Of a stretch of DNA of 36,702 nucleotides, positions 21,560-33,300 are shown piece by piece. Source of the stretch: Reticulitermes lucifugus (Eukaryota; Arthropoda; Insecta; Blattodea; Rhinotermitidae). Location: positions 3,840-40,541 of the forward strand of contig JAKCWW010002618.1 of the NCBI GenBank assembly GCA_026260175.1. Direction: 5' to 3'. The notes beneath the pieces were generated by a model. It worked only from the letters and a program-made list of their open reading frames with translations, made no database searches and was not told where the DNA came from. Made by a program: the position numbers and the translations under genes. Each line of letters starts with the position of its first letter. The first letter of the stretch is position 1.

Positions 21560-21716
21560 TAAAGGTAAAGTTGTCCCTAGAACAGGCCACGAAGGCCCAG
21601 AGGGGGAGTAGAGGTATAGCTCTACTCTTTNTTTAACCCTGGCACTAGATGAGGGTGGGTGGTCAACTCCACGCCTCGGCCGCTTTACCCCCGGGATAGA
21701 GACCCGGTACCAATTG
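21560..21716 (-). mobile_element. SINE family S2, reverse 3' portion
   Basis: The minus strand shows GGTAAAGCGGC, GCGTGGAGTTGACCACCCAC, a GGTTAAA...AGAGC core and GGGACAACTTTACC, which follow the S2 3' body. It contains the window's single ambiguous base at 21631. The tRNA head is absent. Confidence 0.65.
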
Positions 21717-21775
21717 TATTGGAAGCTATTGCTTAACAGTTCAAATGTAATTGAAATAAAAATCATAGCACTCCC

Positions 21776-21856
21776 CTGAGATGTTACGCTTTGTGATCGG
21801 GCAGAAATTTACCGACGTTTCGGAGGAGTATGCTGCCTCCATCTTCAGAGTAGAAG
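21776..21856 (-). repeat. CGAAACGTCGG-family repeat, single unit
   Basis: The minus strand reads CTGAAGATGGAGGCAGCATA, then CTCCTCCGAAACGTCGGTAA, ending GCGTAACATCTCAGG. It matches one arm of the foldback at 15789. A 5-bp stem (GGAGG/CCTCC) lies between CTGAAGA and GAAA. Confidence 0.65.
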
Positions 21857-21936
21857 AGTGAAAATATTGATGTTTATTAAAAGATTTCTTGTTGTACCTA
21901 TTATAGATAGTTCTAAAATTAAATATTTTCTTTCAG

Positions 21937-22029
21937 GTGTCAGTTAAGGACTTCCCTTATCTGACAGCAGGGCAGATGGAGAGGAGAAAACCGCCATTCC
22001 TTCGAACGGCAGGGAAGTTCCGAGCAGAC
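21937..22029 (+). CDS. Candidate upstream exon (31 codons, unrecognised)
   Basis: A strong polypyrimidine acceptor (ATTTTCTTTCAG, ending 21936) and a strong donor (GTACGT at 22030) flank 93 bases open in one frame, phase 0 on both sides. The peptide starts VSVKDFPYLTAGQMERRKPP and ends FLRTAGKFRAD. Its phase would join directly to rootletin exon A through the open codons before ATG 24166. I do not recognise the peptide. It lies about 2.1 kb upstream of exon A in repeat-rich, CpG-normal DNA, so it may equally be a 5' UTR exon, part of a transposon, or a chance frame. Confidence 0.35.
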
Positions 22030-22371
22030 GTACGTATTGTGTGGACTTCGCAGCTTATGTGTCTACTCGCGAGATCTTGTTTCTACATGCATGTTTTGCT
22101 GTTAATTAAGTTTCCTTTATTTGAACCACTGACGTAGGGAGTGGTGTCACCCACGTTTATTTACAACAGTTTTGTTTCAGTCCCGCTCTTTTTACGCATG
22201 TTTATTAGCAATTTAAAATCGAAACCACTTAAATGTATGAAGTTAATTCGAAAATACGCCTGTTTGAATATATCATTGCATTTTATAAAATGCGAAAGAG
22301 GGATGATTCAGTCTCGTAGACAACAGGGTTTGACCTCGCCAACATATTGCAAAAATGTACTTTGACTTTGT

Positions 22372-22460
22372 GGAACCGGTATTAGGTTCCAGGATGGGTC
22401 AAGAGATTTCTCTAAAGTTCGCAGACCGAATCTGGGGCCCAACCAACCTCCTATCAAATT
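22372..22460 (+). mobile_element. SINE family S2, short degenerate fragment
   Basis: GGGTCAAGAGATTTCTCT and CCAACCTCCTAT line up with the middle of the S2 copy at 18160-18220. Only about 90 bases are recognisable. Confidence 0.4.
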
Positions 22461-23079
22461 TTAATTTTCCTATGATACACCCTTTGTACATAGCCACATA
22501 ATACGTAGTACATGAGAGACGTACATATTACACAGAAATTCTGTTAGGCTGCTATAGAGAGATTTGGCTAGAAACAGACATTTAACGGGCTCAGTAGATA
22601 TTTTGTTTGTTACAAGAATACAAGACAAAGTCAAAACGTAAATGTAACTGATAAGTTGTGTTTCTCAAAAGTATTGTAAAGTTTGGACATTTCATAGTGA
22701 CTGTAATAAGTCAAAATAAGGCTTATACTCGCGAAGAAATTAGGGACGGATTAACTTCCGGAATGTTTACTTCATTCCAGTTCAATTTATCCTCCGATCT
22801 AGATGCAAAATCATGAAGCCTAAAATACACAAAAGTGTAATTTTACCTGTTATGTTTTATATGATGTATATGTTAGGTTTATTCATGCGTGTAGTTTGGT
22901 GACTCGTCCTACAGGAAGCACATTGGGAATGTCTTAGAAACATATGCTGAGGGGTTTTAGACCTAGAGAAGAAGTAACAAGGGAATGGAAAACATCCGTA
23001 ATTAGGAGCTTAATTCACCAAATAAGTTCGTTGGTAGGGTTATTAAATAAAGGAGCATGTAATTGGACAGAGTATCTAG

Positions 23080-23335
23080 CACGAACAAGGAGATGAGAAA
23101 CGCATGCAAGGTTTAGTGCGAAACCCGAGGGTAAGAGTTCACTTTTGAGAACTACGAATACAATATAGGTTAATGTTAGAGTTGTACTAAGTAGTGTGAA
23201 AGGATGTAAACTGGCGTCATCTGGTCAGGACAGGAACACATCATTGAACTTCTGAGTGCCATAAAAAAGTGGGGAATATTCTGTCCACATGAGCTTCTCA
23301 AGAACTCTGCTTCGTGTAACTGGATGTGTACTGGT
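23080..23335 (+). pseudogene. LINE C-terminal remnant
   Basis: GDEKRMQGLVRNPRVR, an eroded middle, then KDVNWRHLVRTGTHH, stop, TSECHKKVGNIL. It follows in order the C-terminal motifs of the LINE type seen at 14840 (DVDWIHLAQDRDQW and NLRVP-KAGNFL in intact copies, from memory). Several stops and probable frameshifts. Confidence 0.5.
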
Positions 23336-24150
23336 AGCGGGCCGTTAGTGCAATGATAGTTTCATGCAGAAATCGGGTGTCGAGGGGTCACATTTGGCTC
23401 CATCGGTTGCATGGACTGCTGGATGGAATTGTGTGACGTCATAACCGACAATCAGCGAATGTTTCCGAATGCTCAAAATGTGATTCGGAACATGAAATGC
23501 TTGTTTGGCCCCTTTCTGTCATCTCTTATTGAAGCTTAAAACTATGTGATCGGATGGCAATTGATGACAATCTTCAAAGCATGGCGGCAGTTGTAGTCAT
23601 GGTTGTAATTTTTACGTATTGCGAGTGTGAGATAATCAGCAACAGTACTTGCAGTAGCCGTAATACATAATTTTTAGCGTTTTCTTAATACTGTACACGT
23701 AGACACAGCTTTGTATATCAAGAGCAATGAAGATATAAAGTTTCTTGTACCGGTATGTTGTCTGTAAGTATGGGTGGACCAAAATCTGTAAACAATGTAC
23801 CCTGAAGAATAGGTGTGTATAGGCCCAGATGAATGCAGTTCATATCATCACACCTTATGTCTTTACGATGTACTATATGTTCTCCATCCCTCTGTGCCCA
23901 TATCTACCAAGTGGGCTTTGCCTGCATGTTTTCTATGTTTCACCTCCCTTATATGCTACATGATCCACCCATCTCATGCTTCTGGATTGATCACCCTAAT
24001 AAGAAGGATAACTACCAGTATAATCATTTTCGTAAGTAGCCACATGTTTATCATGTCTTAATTTGTATAAAATGTGTGGTGTTGAGTTATGGTGAATCAT
24101 TATGATGTAAGTAGTTCCAGAATCAGCAATGGAATTAATATTGTGTACAG

Positions 24151-24351
24151 ACTAGTGGTGGGAGGATGGAACCTAGCAGGCCACTTGCTAGTGGCACCAC
24201 TGAAGATGTAGCTGCAGATGCCCTTCTCCGACAGAATCAGGACTTGAGACGGAGACTGGAAGATGAAGCAGCAAGTTATAAGCGTAGGTTGGAGACATAC
24301 AGACAGGCACAGCAACATCAAGCAGCCTTAGTTAGCCGACTGCAAGCAAAG
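24151..24351 (+). CDS. CROCC: Rootletin exon A (first confident coding exon)
   Basis: Acceptor TTGTGTACAG ends at 24150 and the donor GTGATG starts at 24352. From ATG 24166 the exon encodes 62 codons and ends in phase 0. The peptide has LLRQNQDLRRRLEDEAASY followed by KRRLETYRQAQQHQAALV, which parallels the human stretch LRRQLQEEQASYRRKLQAY. This is the start of the conserved rootletin N-terminal block. ATG 24166 sits in a strong initiation context (AGGATGG). Five in-frame codons lie between the acceptor and the ATG, so the exon could instead continue a longer open reading frame from an upstream exon. Vertebrate rootletin has roughly 120-140 residues before this block; either they are absent here or they are encoded upstream. 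Confidence 0.85.
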
Positions 24352-27300
24352 GTGATGTTTTGACAGTGTGTGATTTTTTTGTTGTGGAATCACTGCGTAA
24401 CATCACGTTTATCATGACAGAGTATGTTTTTGGTATAGTTCTCTCACAATGCAATATTCCAAGGCAGTTTTCAGTCCCATACAGGTGTTTTATGTTTGTT
24501 AGGTTTGATTTAATTAGATTGTATTAGTTTAAGTTAACTGTGTCTGTCATTTCATAGTGTAAGGGGACTCTCACCATAATCTGGATTTTCACAATTTCCC
24601 ACTCTATTGTCACTATAGGCATGATACACACATTGGTGTACTACTTTGTGATGCCTCATAGTGCGAAAAATCATCAAGTAATGATTAAATTCGGCAGAAT
24701 TGATCCAATCAGAAAGTACAGCAATATGTTCTGAGATCCATAGTAATTCTGTTTGGAGTAAGGAAGAATTGCCTCAAGAGTGGAAGGAATCTGTTATTGT
24801 ACCTATTTAAAAGAAGTGTGATAAACCAGATTGTTTTATTTATTGAGGCATATAGCTTTTAGATATAAAAAGCATTCATCAAAATTTATAAGACAAGAAA
24901 ACTAATGAATGCAATCAGTGGCTTAGTTAACCAGTCAGGCCCCCCTTCAACTCAATAATCATCCGTACTATCATCCATCCTATACTTATTGGTAATTGTA
25001 CTCCCAGATTGCTCAGTTCACTGTTGTCTGTCAGAAAAATGGAATCCAGTCCAAAATAACCCGCAACAAAGCGTAGCATTCTGTATGCTTGGGGGGGGGG
25101 GTGCTGACACACAGGGCTCTTCCGCAACCAGGGATTTTGCAAGGGGCGTATCTAAGCCACTGGATGAAATGGAAGTTTGGAGAAAATCAGATGATGATCC
25201 TCAGAATAGCCTTCACCTAATTATTGTTAGGATGGTAAAATTAAGAGAAATGTGGCTGGTGGGATGTGTACTTTGCATGATGAAAATGAGAGGACAAAAT
25301 GCAAAAGAAAAGAGGAAGGTGGAATGTGTATTGTGCATGTTGAAAATGAGAATACAAACCACAAGGTACACCTTGGAATATATTGGATAATAATACTAAA
25401 GTTAATATTTGAAAAATGTAATACAAGTGTATGGGTTGGATTCATCTGGTTCAAGATGGAGTGTAATTGTTTTTTCTTGGAACATGGTGATTAATCATTT
25501 TGGAATTTCTGGGTAAACTGAGGTTTACTGTCAGCTTTCTCTCACCTGCACAAGTTCTGCTCTGAACTTCTGTGTGCCTTTTGTTGTATTATTGTAATGA
25601 CACTGTATCAGCTACTGAGATTGTTTAGGATGAAATAAGAGCTGACATGATGAGTTATAAGAAAGTGGGTATTTGAAGCTTGTAGCCTGGCTTTTGACTG
25701 GAGGTAGAATTTAATTTGCCAGACTCAGTCTTTCCAGCCAAGATTGTAATGAGAAGGTGGAGTGCTAACAATTTTGCTATGACATTTGGTGTCCATTCTC
25801 ATAAGACTTTCTGTCTTTATCTGTTTAACAGTGCCTTATCAACTGCATAGATCTTACAAAATTGACTGGCACAATGTTTTCAAGTGATGAAATTTAGAAG
25901 GATGCAGCCTATTTTAAGTTGGTATCACGTTTGTCTCAAGGTACTGGAAAATTTATTTCAACCAAGGAGCTTCTAAATTAGAAGTGCTGGCTTGTACACA
26001 AAAAAATTTAATCTTTATTCTGTTACTGATTTCCATTAACATTGGTGTGGAGCTTCAGACTAGCATGAAAGTTGACGCGTCTTGTTGCAGGTGTTGCAAT
26101 ATAAGCAACGATGTGCAGAACTAGAGGGCCAAATGGTAGAAAGTTTAACAAGTCCCGAGGCTGCTGTTAGAGCCACAACTGTCTCGGCTCCTCCTCCATC
26201 CCTGGAAATGAGGGAGGACAGGATCCATGATCTTGACACTGCACTGAGGAGGCTGGATGAGGAACGCAGGAAGTAATAAGCATCTATAAATCTAAGAATA
26301 GTTGTGTTGACATTTCAGTGTTTGTGACTGTATGTATTTCATAGAATGCAGCAGAATGATGCTGCACATGATCAAGCCAGAAATTTGTATTATTTTGTTT
26401 ACCACAGATGTGAGAAGATTATGCAAGTAAATGCAGCCCTTCGTGACCAATTGGAGGAATCTCACCAAACCAATGATGCCCTCACATCAGACTTACAGAA
26501 GCTGACTAATGACTGGGAACAATTACGAGAGGAAATGTTGATTAAGGAAGATGAATGGAAGGAGGAAGAACAGGTGCTATGCTTCTAGCACTAACTAAAC
26601 TTGTCCTTCGGTATACAAGAGGAGATTATTGTGAATAAGATCATGGACTCTGTAATAACAGAAATACATGCCAGCTTAATTCTGTGTGGGCCCATCCTAT
26701 GCTGATCCTACCCAAATTCTTAGTCCATTGTAATCATATTTATTTCTATTCATGTTCCATGTATGCAAATTTAACATACTCATTGCTTGGCATTCAAACA
26801 CAAGTTTGTACCTTTACTGGAAAAGTTTCTGCCATAGTGCAGTCACATTTATTTCTTCTAGGGTCCCTTGTATATGATTAGTATACAGATATATTCAGAT
26901 AACTTCATACCTGAACTCCCTAACACTGCACACTGCTGTAGTCGGCATGGTCTGGCCGCTGCTTGGCTCACGTCGGCACAGCCAGGCAATGTTATACCTG
27001 TTCCAAAAACATCTACTCTTTTGGGAGTACAAGTACGTTGTCTATCTTCATCACAACGCTCGATTACCCTGCTAATTATGTCTCTGTCTTTACTATGAAT
27101 ACTTTGTTAGAAATTTTTGACACTCCAGTTCACTCCTTTGCTTAAACGACACTGCAGAGTCCTGTGAGTTATCCGACAATGTTTTTGAAATGGAGACGAA
27201 AGGGTTGGAGCTGTGTGTGCTGTGCTTCCTGCCTGACGAGCTTGCCTCTTAACTCCTGCACTAACAGGGAGTTATCTGACAAGGACAGTACATTCACAGC

Positions 27301-30300
27301 TGCAGATTATAAAACATAGATGACTGAGAGTTTGTTTGTTCTAGGCATTCAATGATTATTACACCATGGAACATAATAGACTCCTAAATCTCTGGCGAGA
27401 TGTTGTCTCTGTCAAGAGGATATTTGCTGAGATGAAATCAGCAACAGAGAGAGATCTGTCTAAATTGAACTCTGAAATTTCATCAACAACTCGAGAAATG
27501 ACCAGTGCTTGCAGTGGGATTGTTAATGTGATGAAGCAAACCAGCAAGACTGAGGTTAGCAATCTATATACAGGAAACATGTGCTGTGTTTGTGTCAGAG
27601 GTGATCTAGTAACTCATTCAGACATGGCTTGAAACTTATCATTTTGTGCTATATACCAGTTTGCTAAAAATGCATGTTTTGTAACCATATTTTTTTTTAA
27701 TTCATCTTGTTATATGACATCAATTTATTGTTAACATATCATAAAAAATATTCCCATTGATGACATATAGAAATCTACCTAAAATAAATTGACTCTGTAC
27801 CTTTAGCACTTGTCTTGTGTTCACTTGTATTTCTGTTGATGTGTGCATGTGTACATATGCATGCATGCATGCATGAAGTGTTTTACTCCCATCCACACTG
27901 ACACTCAACATTGGTCCCTTCCCTTGAGATTTTGTGACTAATATTTTGTATGCCTTTATTGCCTTTACTTGCATGGGATCATGTTTTGTTCACCTCCTTG
28001 TCCTTGATATGATAGCCATGATAACGCAAAGAACAGTACGAACCATTAAGTTCGTTATTTTGCAATTTTCTTACACACTAATTCATCTAAGACTGACACT
28101 GTTGCCATGTTTGTAATTTTTAATGTACAAATAATGGTTTTGATGCCGTATGATATTTGAGGTTCTTATGATAGTGATGTGAAGGTTACTGTCTTCTGGG
28201 GAGTGATGCTGTGTAGTCTGGTAGAAATATATCAGCATATTGGAGGGATCTGCCATCACCACCTCAGGGTAGAAGAAACAGGATGGATACAAGAAGTGAA
28301 GATATGTTCATGGTCTGTCGCCACATGAAATTTCACATGCTTAGCTACAGTATTGCATTAGTTATCACCACAAAACTGGAATTTAATGTAGATTTTGTGC
28401 AATCACCAGGTTGTTTTACATACTGTAGATCATGATTATAAGACAAGTTACATAATTTTAAAGATCTCTTAGTAGATAAAATTTCAGGATACTACAAGAC
28501 GTGGCATTAGTGGCCCTCTAAATTCAGAAGTTTGTCTATGTCTGTATTATTTATGATAGGAATTTCAAAGCAACAAATGTTTGGTTCTTAGTTATTAGTG
28601 GGGGACAGACAGACATACAATACCAGAAGCAACAGGAAAAGAAGGATAAAAATAATATCAATTATGCTGTAAGTGGATCTGAAAAGTGCAATTTTTTGTT
28701 TGGGCAGTAGTGTTGACCACTCATGCTGTGTATTGTTGAGATTTTAGGTTCAGATGTCGGCTTGAGGCTGAATCTGCACACTTATATTGTGTGGTTTTCG
28801 TGTCACTCCAAGTAGGTCTAAATGTTTATATAGCCCTTGGAATGTGTCTGCTTTCACATTCCTGATCATACACAATCATCTTGTTGCTGATCACTAAATA
28901 GTCTGTGCAGTTCACATGATGTTAATTACACACGTATGAAGTATTTTCTGTTGAGGCCCATGTACAGTTAACTGTTCGTAAGATGGTATCTGCCAAGCTA
29001 ACCCAGCTTTAATATTATAATTGTTGCTTCAAAAAAGGAACATACCATGTTTCAGCCATTGGACATGTTTTCTCTTCCATTTAACCAGTTCAGGCACTGG
29101 GACAGTGGTTATGTAAGTTCTGACAAGAATGTACACATGCCAATTCATACAATTACAATAGAATTAATATAAAAGACTTGCTGTTATATATTTTTTAGAC
29201 TGCCTAATGCAATGATTTTTAATTTTGTCTGCTTCAAATTTTTTTTAATGCTGCAACAGAAATTGCATCCCTGCTGTCTATAATTTGTTTAGCTTTCTTA
29301 TTCCATGTCAAAGTTTCTATGTCATGTTCAGAATACACATTTTGTATAATATGTATTTTTTTGATATGTAATCTGGACTTTTACATTTGGTATAATTTTA
29401 TTGAAGCACTCAACTGACAATCGTTTCAGGGGCGACAACAGGTGCAGTATGAACAGGAAGCAGCAGACTTAAAATCACAGATTCATTCCCTTGGAACTCA
29501 GCATGAAGCAGCAGTGTTTGAAGTGAAACAAAAAGAAGAGAGAATTCAACACTTGCTGAGAGAAATTCAGAATTTGGTTGGTATTAACATCCATAACACT
29601 ACACAGATCTAAATGTGACATGTACGTGCAAACATGCACAATTTAACTCTGTCCAACACCCAAGTGGGAGGACTAGCTCTTGTCATGTGTGTGCAGTTAC
29701 TAACTTAGTCAGCATTTGTATAGCTACCTATCAGTCATGTGAGGTATGCTGTGAATATGGAACTTTGATTCTGTGTAACCTATTTGCAACCTATCTGTTG
29801 CAGCATCATTGTAAATATTATGAGAATTTATCACATTTTTAACTCCTAAACCTTCCACTGGGAGTTACATGAATGGGGTGTGTTGGGTTGCAGTTATATT
29901 TTATGCTGATCCTTAACTTTGGAAACGTTACAGGAAGAAAGATGTGGAGAGGCAGAACGTGAAGTTGGTCAAGTGGTTCGTATGCAGGAAGAAGTGGAGT
30001 TGTTGCAGAGTGCTCTGCGTGACATTGCACATGCTGTGATTCAGGATGCAGAAGTCCGGGACACTGAACAACCTCATGGAGCTTCGCACCTGCATTTGAC
30101 ACCTGCTGGTCCACTGCCTCAACGGTGAGTGCGTCATTACAGTTTCATTTGTGTACAAACTCTTTTGGGTATGACAAACAGTTACAGGACTGCTCATCAG
30201 ATATGGCAGGTATAAAGAGAACACAGAAATGTCATTTCTGTGCAGTGCTTGATGACAGAGTTTTTTTTTTATCTAGTGCTTCAAGTTGCAAATTTTTGTT

Positions 30301-33300
30301 CTTCTGTTGTATGTTCCTTCTGTAAAGATGAAGGATTTCTGATGCTTAGGGCAGGATTTCATTTTCTCCCAGCAATAGTGTGGCAATGGTTGTCTCTGAA
30401 CCACAGTGTGGACTTGTTACTACTTTCCACATTCACAGTTTTGACTAGGTCACACATGAGGGATGGAAAGGGAACATGACAAAATATGCACTGGATTTGA
30501 CTGGCCTGATAGTCAAGTCATTTGATACAGAAGACCAGTAACTTCCTTACTACTAGGCCACCAGGTAGCCATTGGTAGGCAAGTACACAGTGCTGAATTT
30601 AAAACCTGTTTCCCATGGTACAGTCTTCTCAGTATGTCAGAGGCTGTAGATGTTTGTGTTCTTTGCATGAAATGTGTGAGATAGGCACATTACAGGGGAA
30701 TTCATGTATATTTGCCTGCATGTTAGATCTCTTGAAACTACTGAATGGGTTTTGATTAGACATGCTGGTGGAGTTTAGTGGCAGATGGGTTTAGTTTGAG
30801 TTTCTGTTGGTGCAATTTAACAGCTTAAATTGAACTTTGTGTGTTTCTGAAAGAAAAACAATATTATGCAACGTATGTGTAACATGACATTGTGGTGTGT
30901 TCACATACTGTCTATACCTCCTTTGCTTTCCTAACAACCTGATACCATTTCACTCAGACAGTGCTTTTGTGGCGATTTTGTTTTGCTGGTAACAATAAAA
31001 TATACATAGATGTTCACATAAAGTTCCAAATATTTTTGATTGTAAACAAATTTGGATTGTCTTGAGAGATTTTGTGAAAGTTTCCAATACCAAATTTCAT
31101 GAAAATCTGTCCAGTGGAAGCTGAGGTGACACATGCAAAGAGACAGGCAGATGGAACAGACAGATGTGACGAAGGTAATAGGCACTTTTCACGAGTATGT
31201 GAGTGCACCTAAAAGTTGTAAATGATTAGAGTATGGATGTCATTATAATCCACAATTTTTATGCAGAATATTTTTTGTATGTTAATGAAATACGAGACAA
31301 ATTAATTTCTCCCTCTGTACAGTGTCATAAGCTTTGCAACTATGAATTTATATCTGCAATTATTATCAAGACCAGTGCAGTTTAAAATGTCATAAGGAAC
31401 TCTTTTTAAAAATACGTGGTTTCCAGACTGGGGTACTTCTGCTGTGCATGAGGTGATCTAACAGACGGCTCATACAGTAAACAGAACTTTTATATTAGAA
31501 ATTCCATTCTTCAACACATTTGCTTTCAGTAAGAACACAGTGGAAGCACATGGTGGAAACACAGTCTGGACTGTGTGTTTTAGGTATTTATTCTGGTGCT
31601 TGTGCATGTTAACAGTTACTGGAGGGCAGAAATGGCTTTCACATTTATTATCTCAGTAAAAAATTTGCTTTTGTTCTATAGTCTGCTGAACCCATTGGAA
31701 TACTTTACAGAACCTCATTGTTTCGTGAGAGACGGTTTATGAATTATCCCAGGTTCAGTAATGTCTTGTGACTTTGCCATCTCTTTCTGTGTTCAGATCA
31801 CCAAAAAGAGCCATGCGCACACCTACTTCTCCAGCTTTTGCTGAAAGCACCATCTCTGCTGTCCAAGCTTCACTACACAAATACCAACTACAAATTCATG
31901 AGTTGCAGGTTGGTACAATAACTTCAGGGGTATTTATTAGTATCTGTAGCACTCATTGTCTGGTTTTGGGATGTATGAATAGACACATTTTTAACTTAAA
32001 GTCATACTTCACCTTAACCTGAGAGATGTTCTCTTTCAATGCATGCTGTTGACTCTGTACTAATCTAGGTATATACTCATCTGTGTAGCATTTATTCATC
32101 TATCTCACACAGTGTCTGTCAGGATTAAGTTTTAAGAAATGTGAAATAAGTCATTCTAGGCATTAAGCTTAAAGAAAAATGTTTTTGGAAAATTTTACTC
32201 CTTTTAAGGATGAAATTTGTATTCATAAATCTGAGACAGATGTATATAACACCCTTTTTTATTGTATAAAACCTTGATGGACATTTAATATGTGAATATC
32301 AATGGAAACAAAGGTAATGGCTTTCATCACTTTGAGACTCAGAATCTGAAAATGTCAATACATTAAAGAATAGCAGCCATACTTAAATGCCAGAATAAAA
32401 ATATTACTTTTATTAGTTAATACAAAATCTCATGGTTCTATACATGAATATATAATCAGTGTTTAGAGATGAGAGTAAAGTACTCCCTTTCAGTCTGCAA
32501 TGTATTAGTGCTGTAATCTTCATACCTGTCTTACAATACTGAAGTTCCTGTCACAGTATATTCGCAAGACAGAAAGATTTTGTCATTTCAGTGTGAGTCG
32601 TAGTTTTGCACAACACTTCACCACAGAATATTATTCCCAGAACTGTACTGTTTACCATTTACTGTTGATTGGAAAATCTCAAAACAATCTTCAAAATACA
32701 GTCTTAAGTCATGCTTCAGACAGTACATGGAAGAAAGTTTCATGCCTGCTGTTCTGTTGCAGTGCTTCCCTTTGTCTGTACTGACTTTATGTGCATGCTC
32801 TTTCCTGCCTTATTGCACATGATTCTGTTGAAAGAATCCTATGGACATGTGCCCTGCCCACAATTCTGCCAGCAGGGCTTACTGATGGTTATTTTGCAGT
32901 TTCATTTCTTCACTAGCTCATCTACCTCCATTTTTAAAAAATGACTGTAGCTTAAACTTTTGTTTCAAGATCTTGCAGTGTGAAATGTCATCATTTACTT
33001 TTGCAAGATCAAGAAAGTGAACAGTTTCTTCCACCAGTTGGCAAAGTTTTTGAGAAATGACTAGTACATTATGATTTGATCTAATTTATAGCCCCATACT
33101 GAGCAATTCTTTTGCTTTCTACGGGCTTCTCTCAAACGTGGCACTTCAGTTGTGCTTTCACTGTATGTGGTACTTAGTACATATTTGCACGTCTTATATG
33201 CATCACCACTTTATTGCACACACAGTGTTTTTTCCTTTCAGTTTGCATTTTCAAACAATATTTTAATTTGCATCTTTCCAGTTTGACATTACTGTTGCAG

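Noticed and set aside
25091..25101. Run of 11 G as a G-quadruplex
   Set aside because: A single homopolymer run, not four spaced G-tracts; its length may also be a sequencing artefact.
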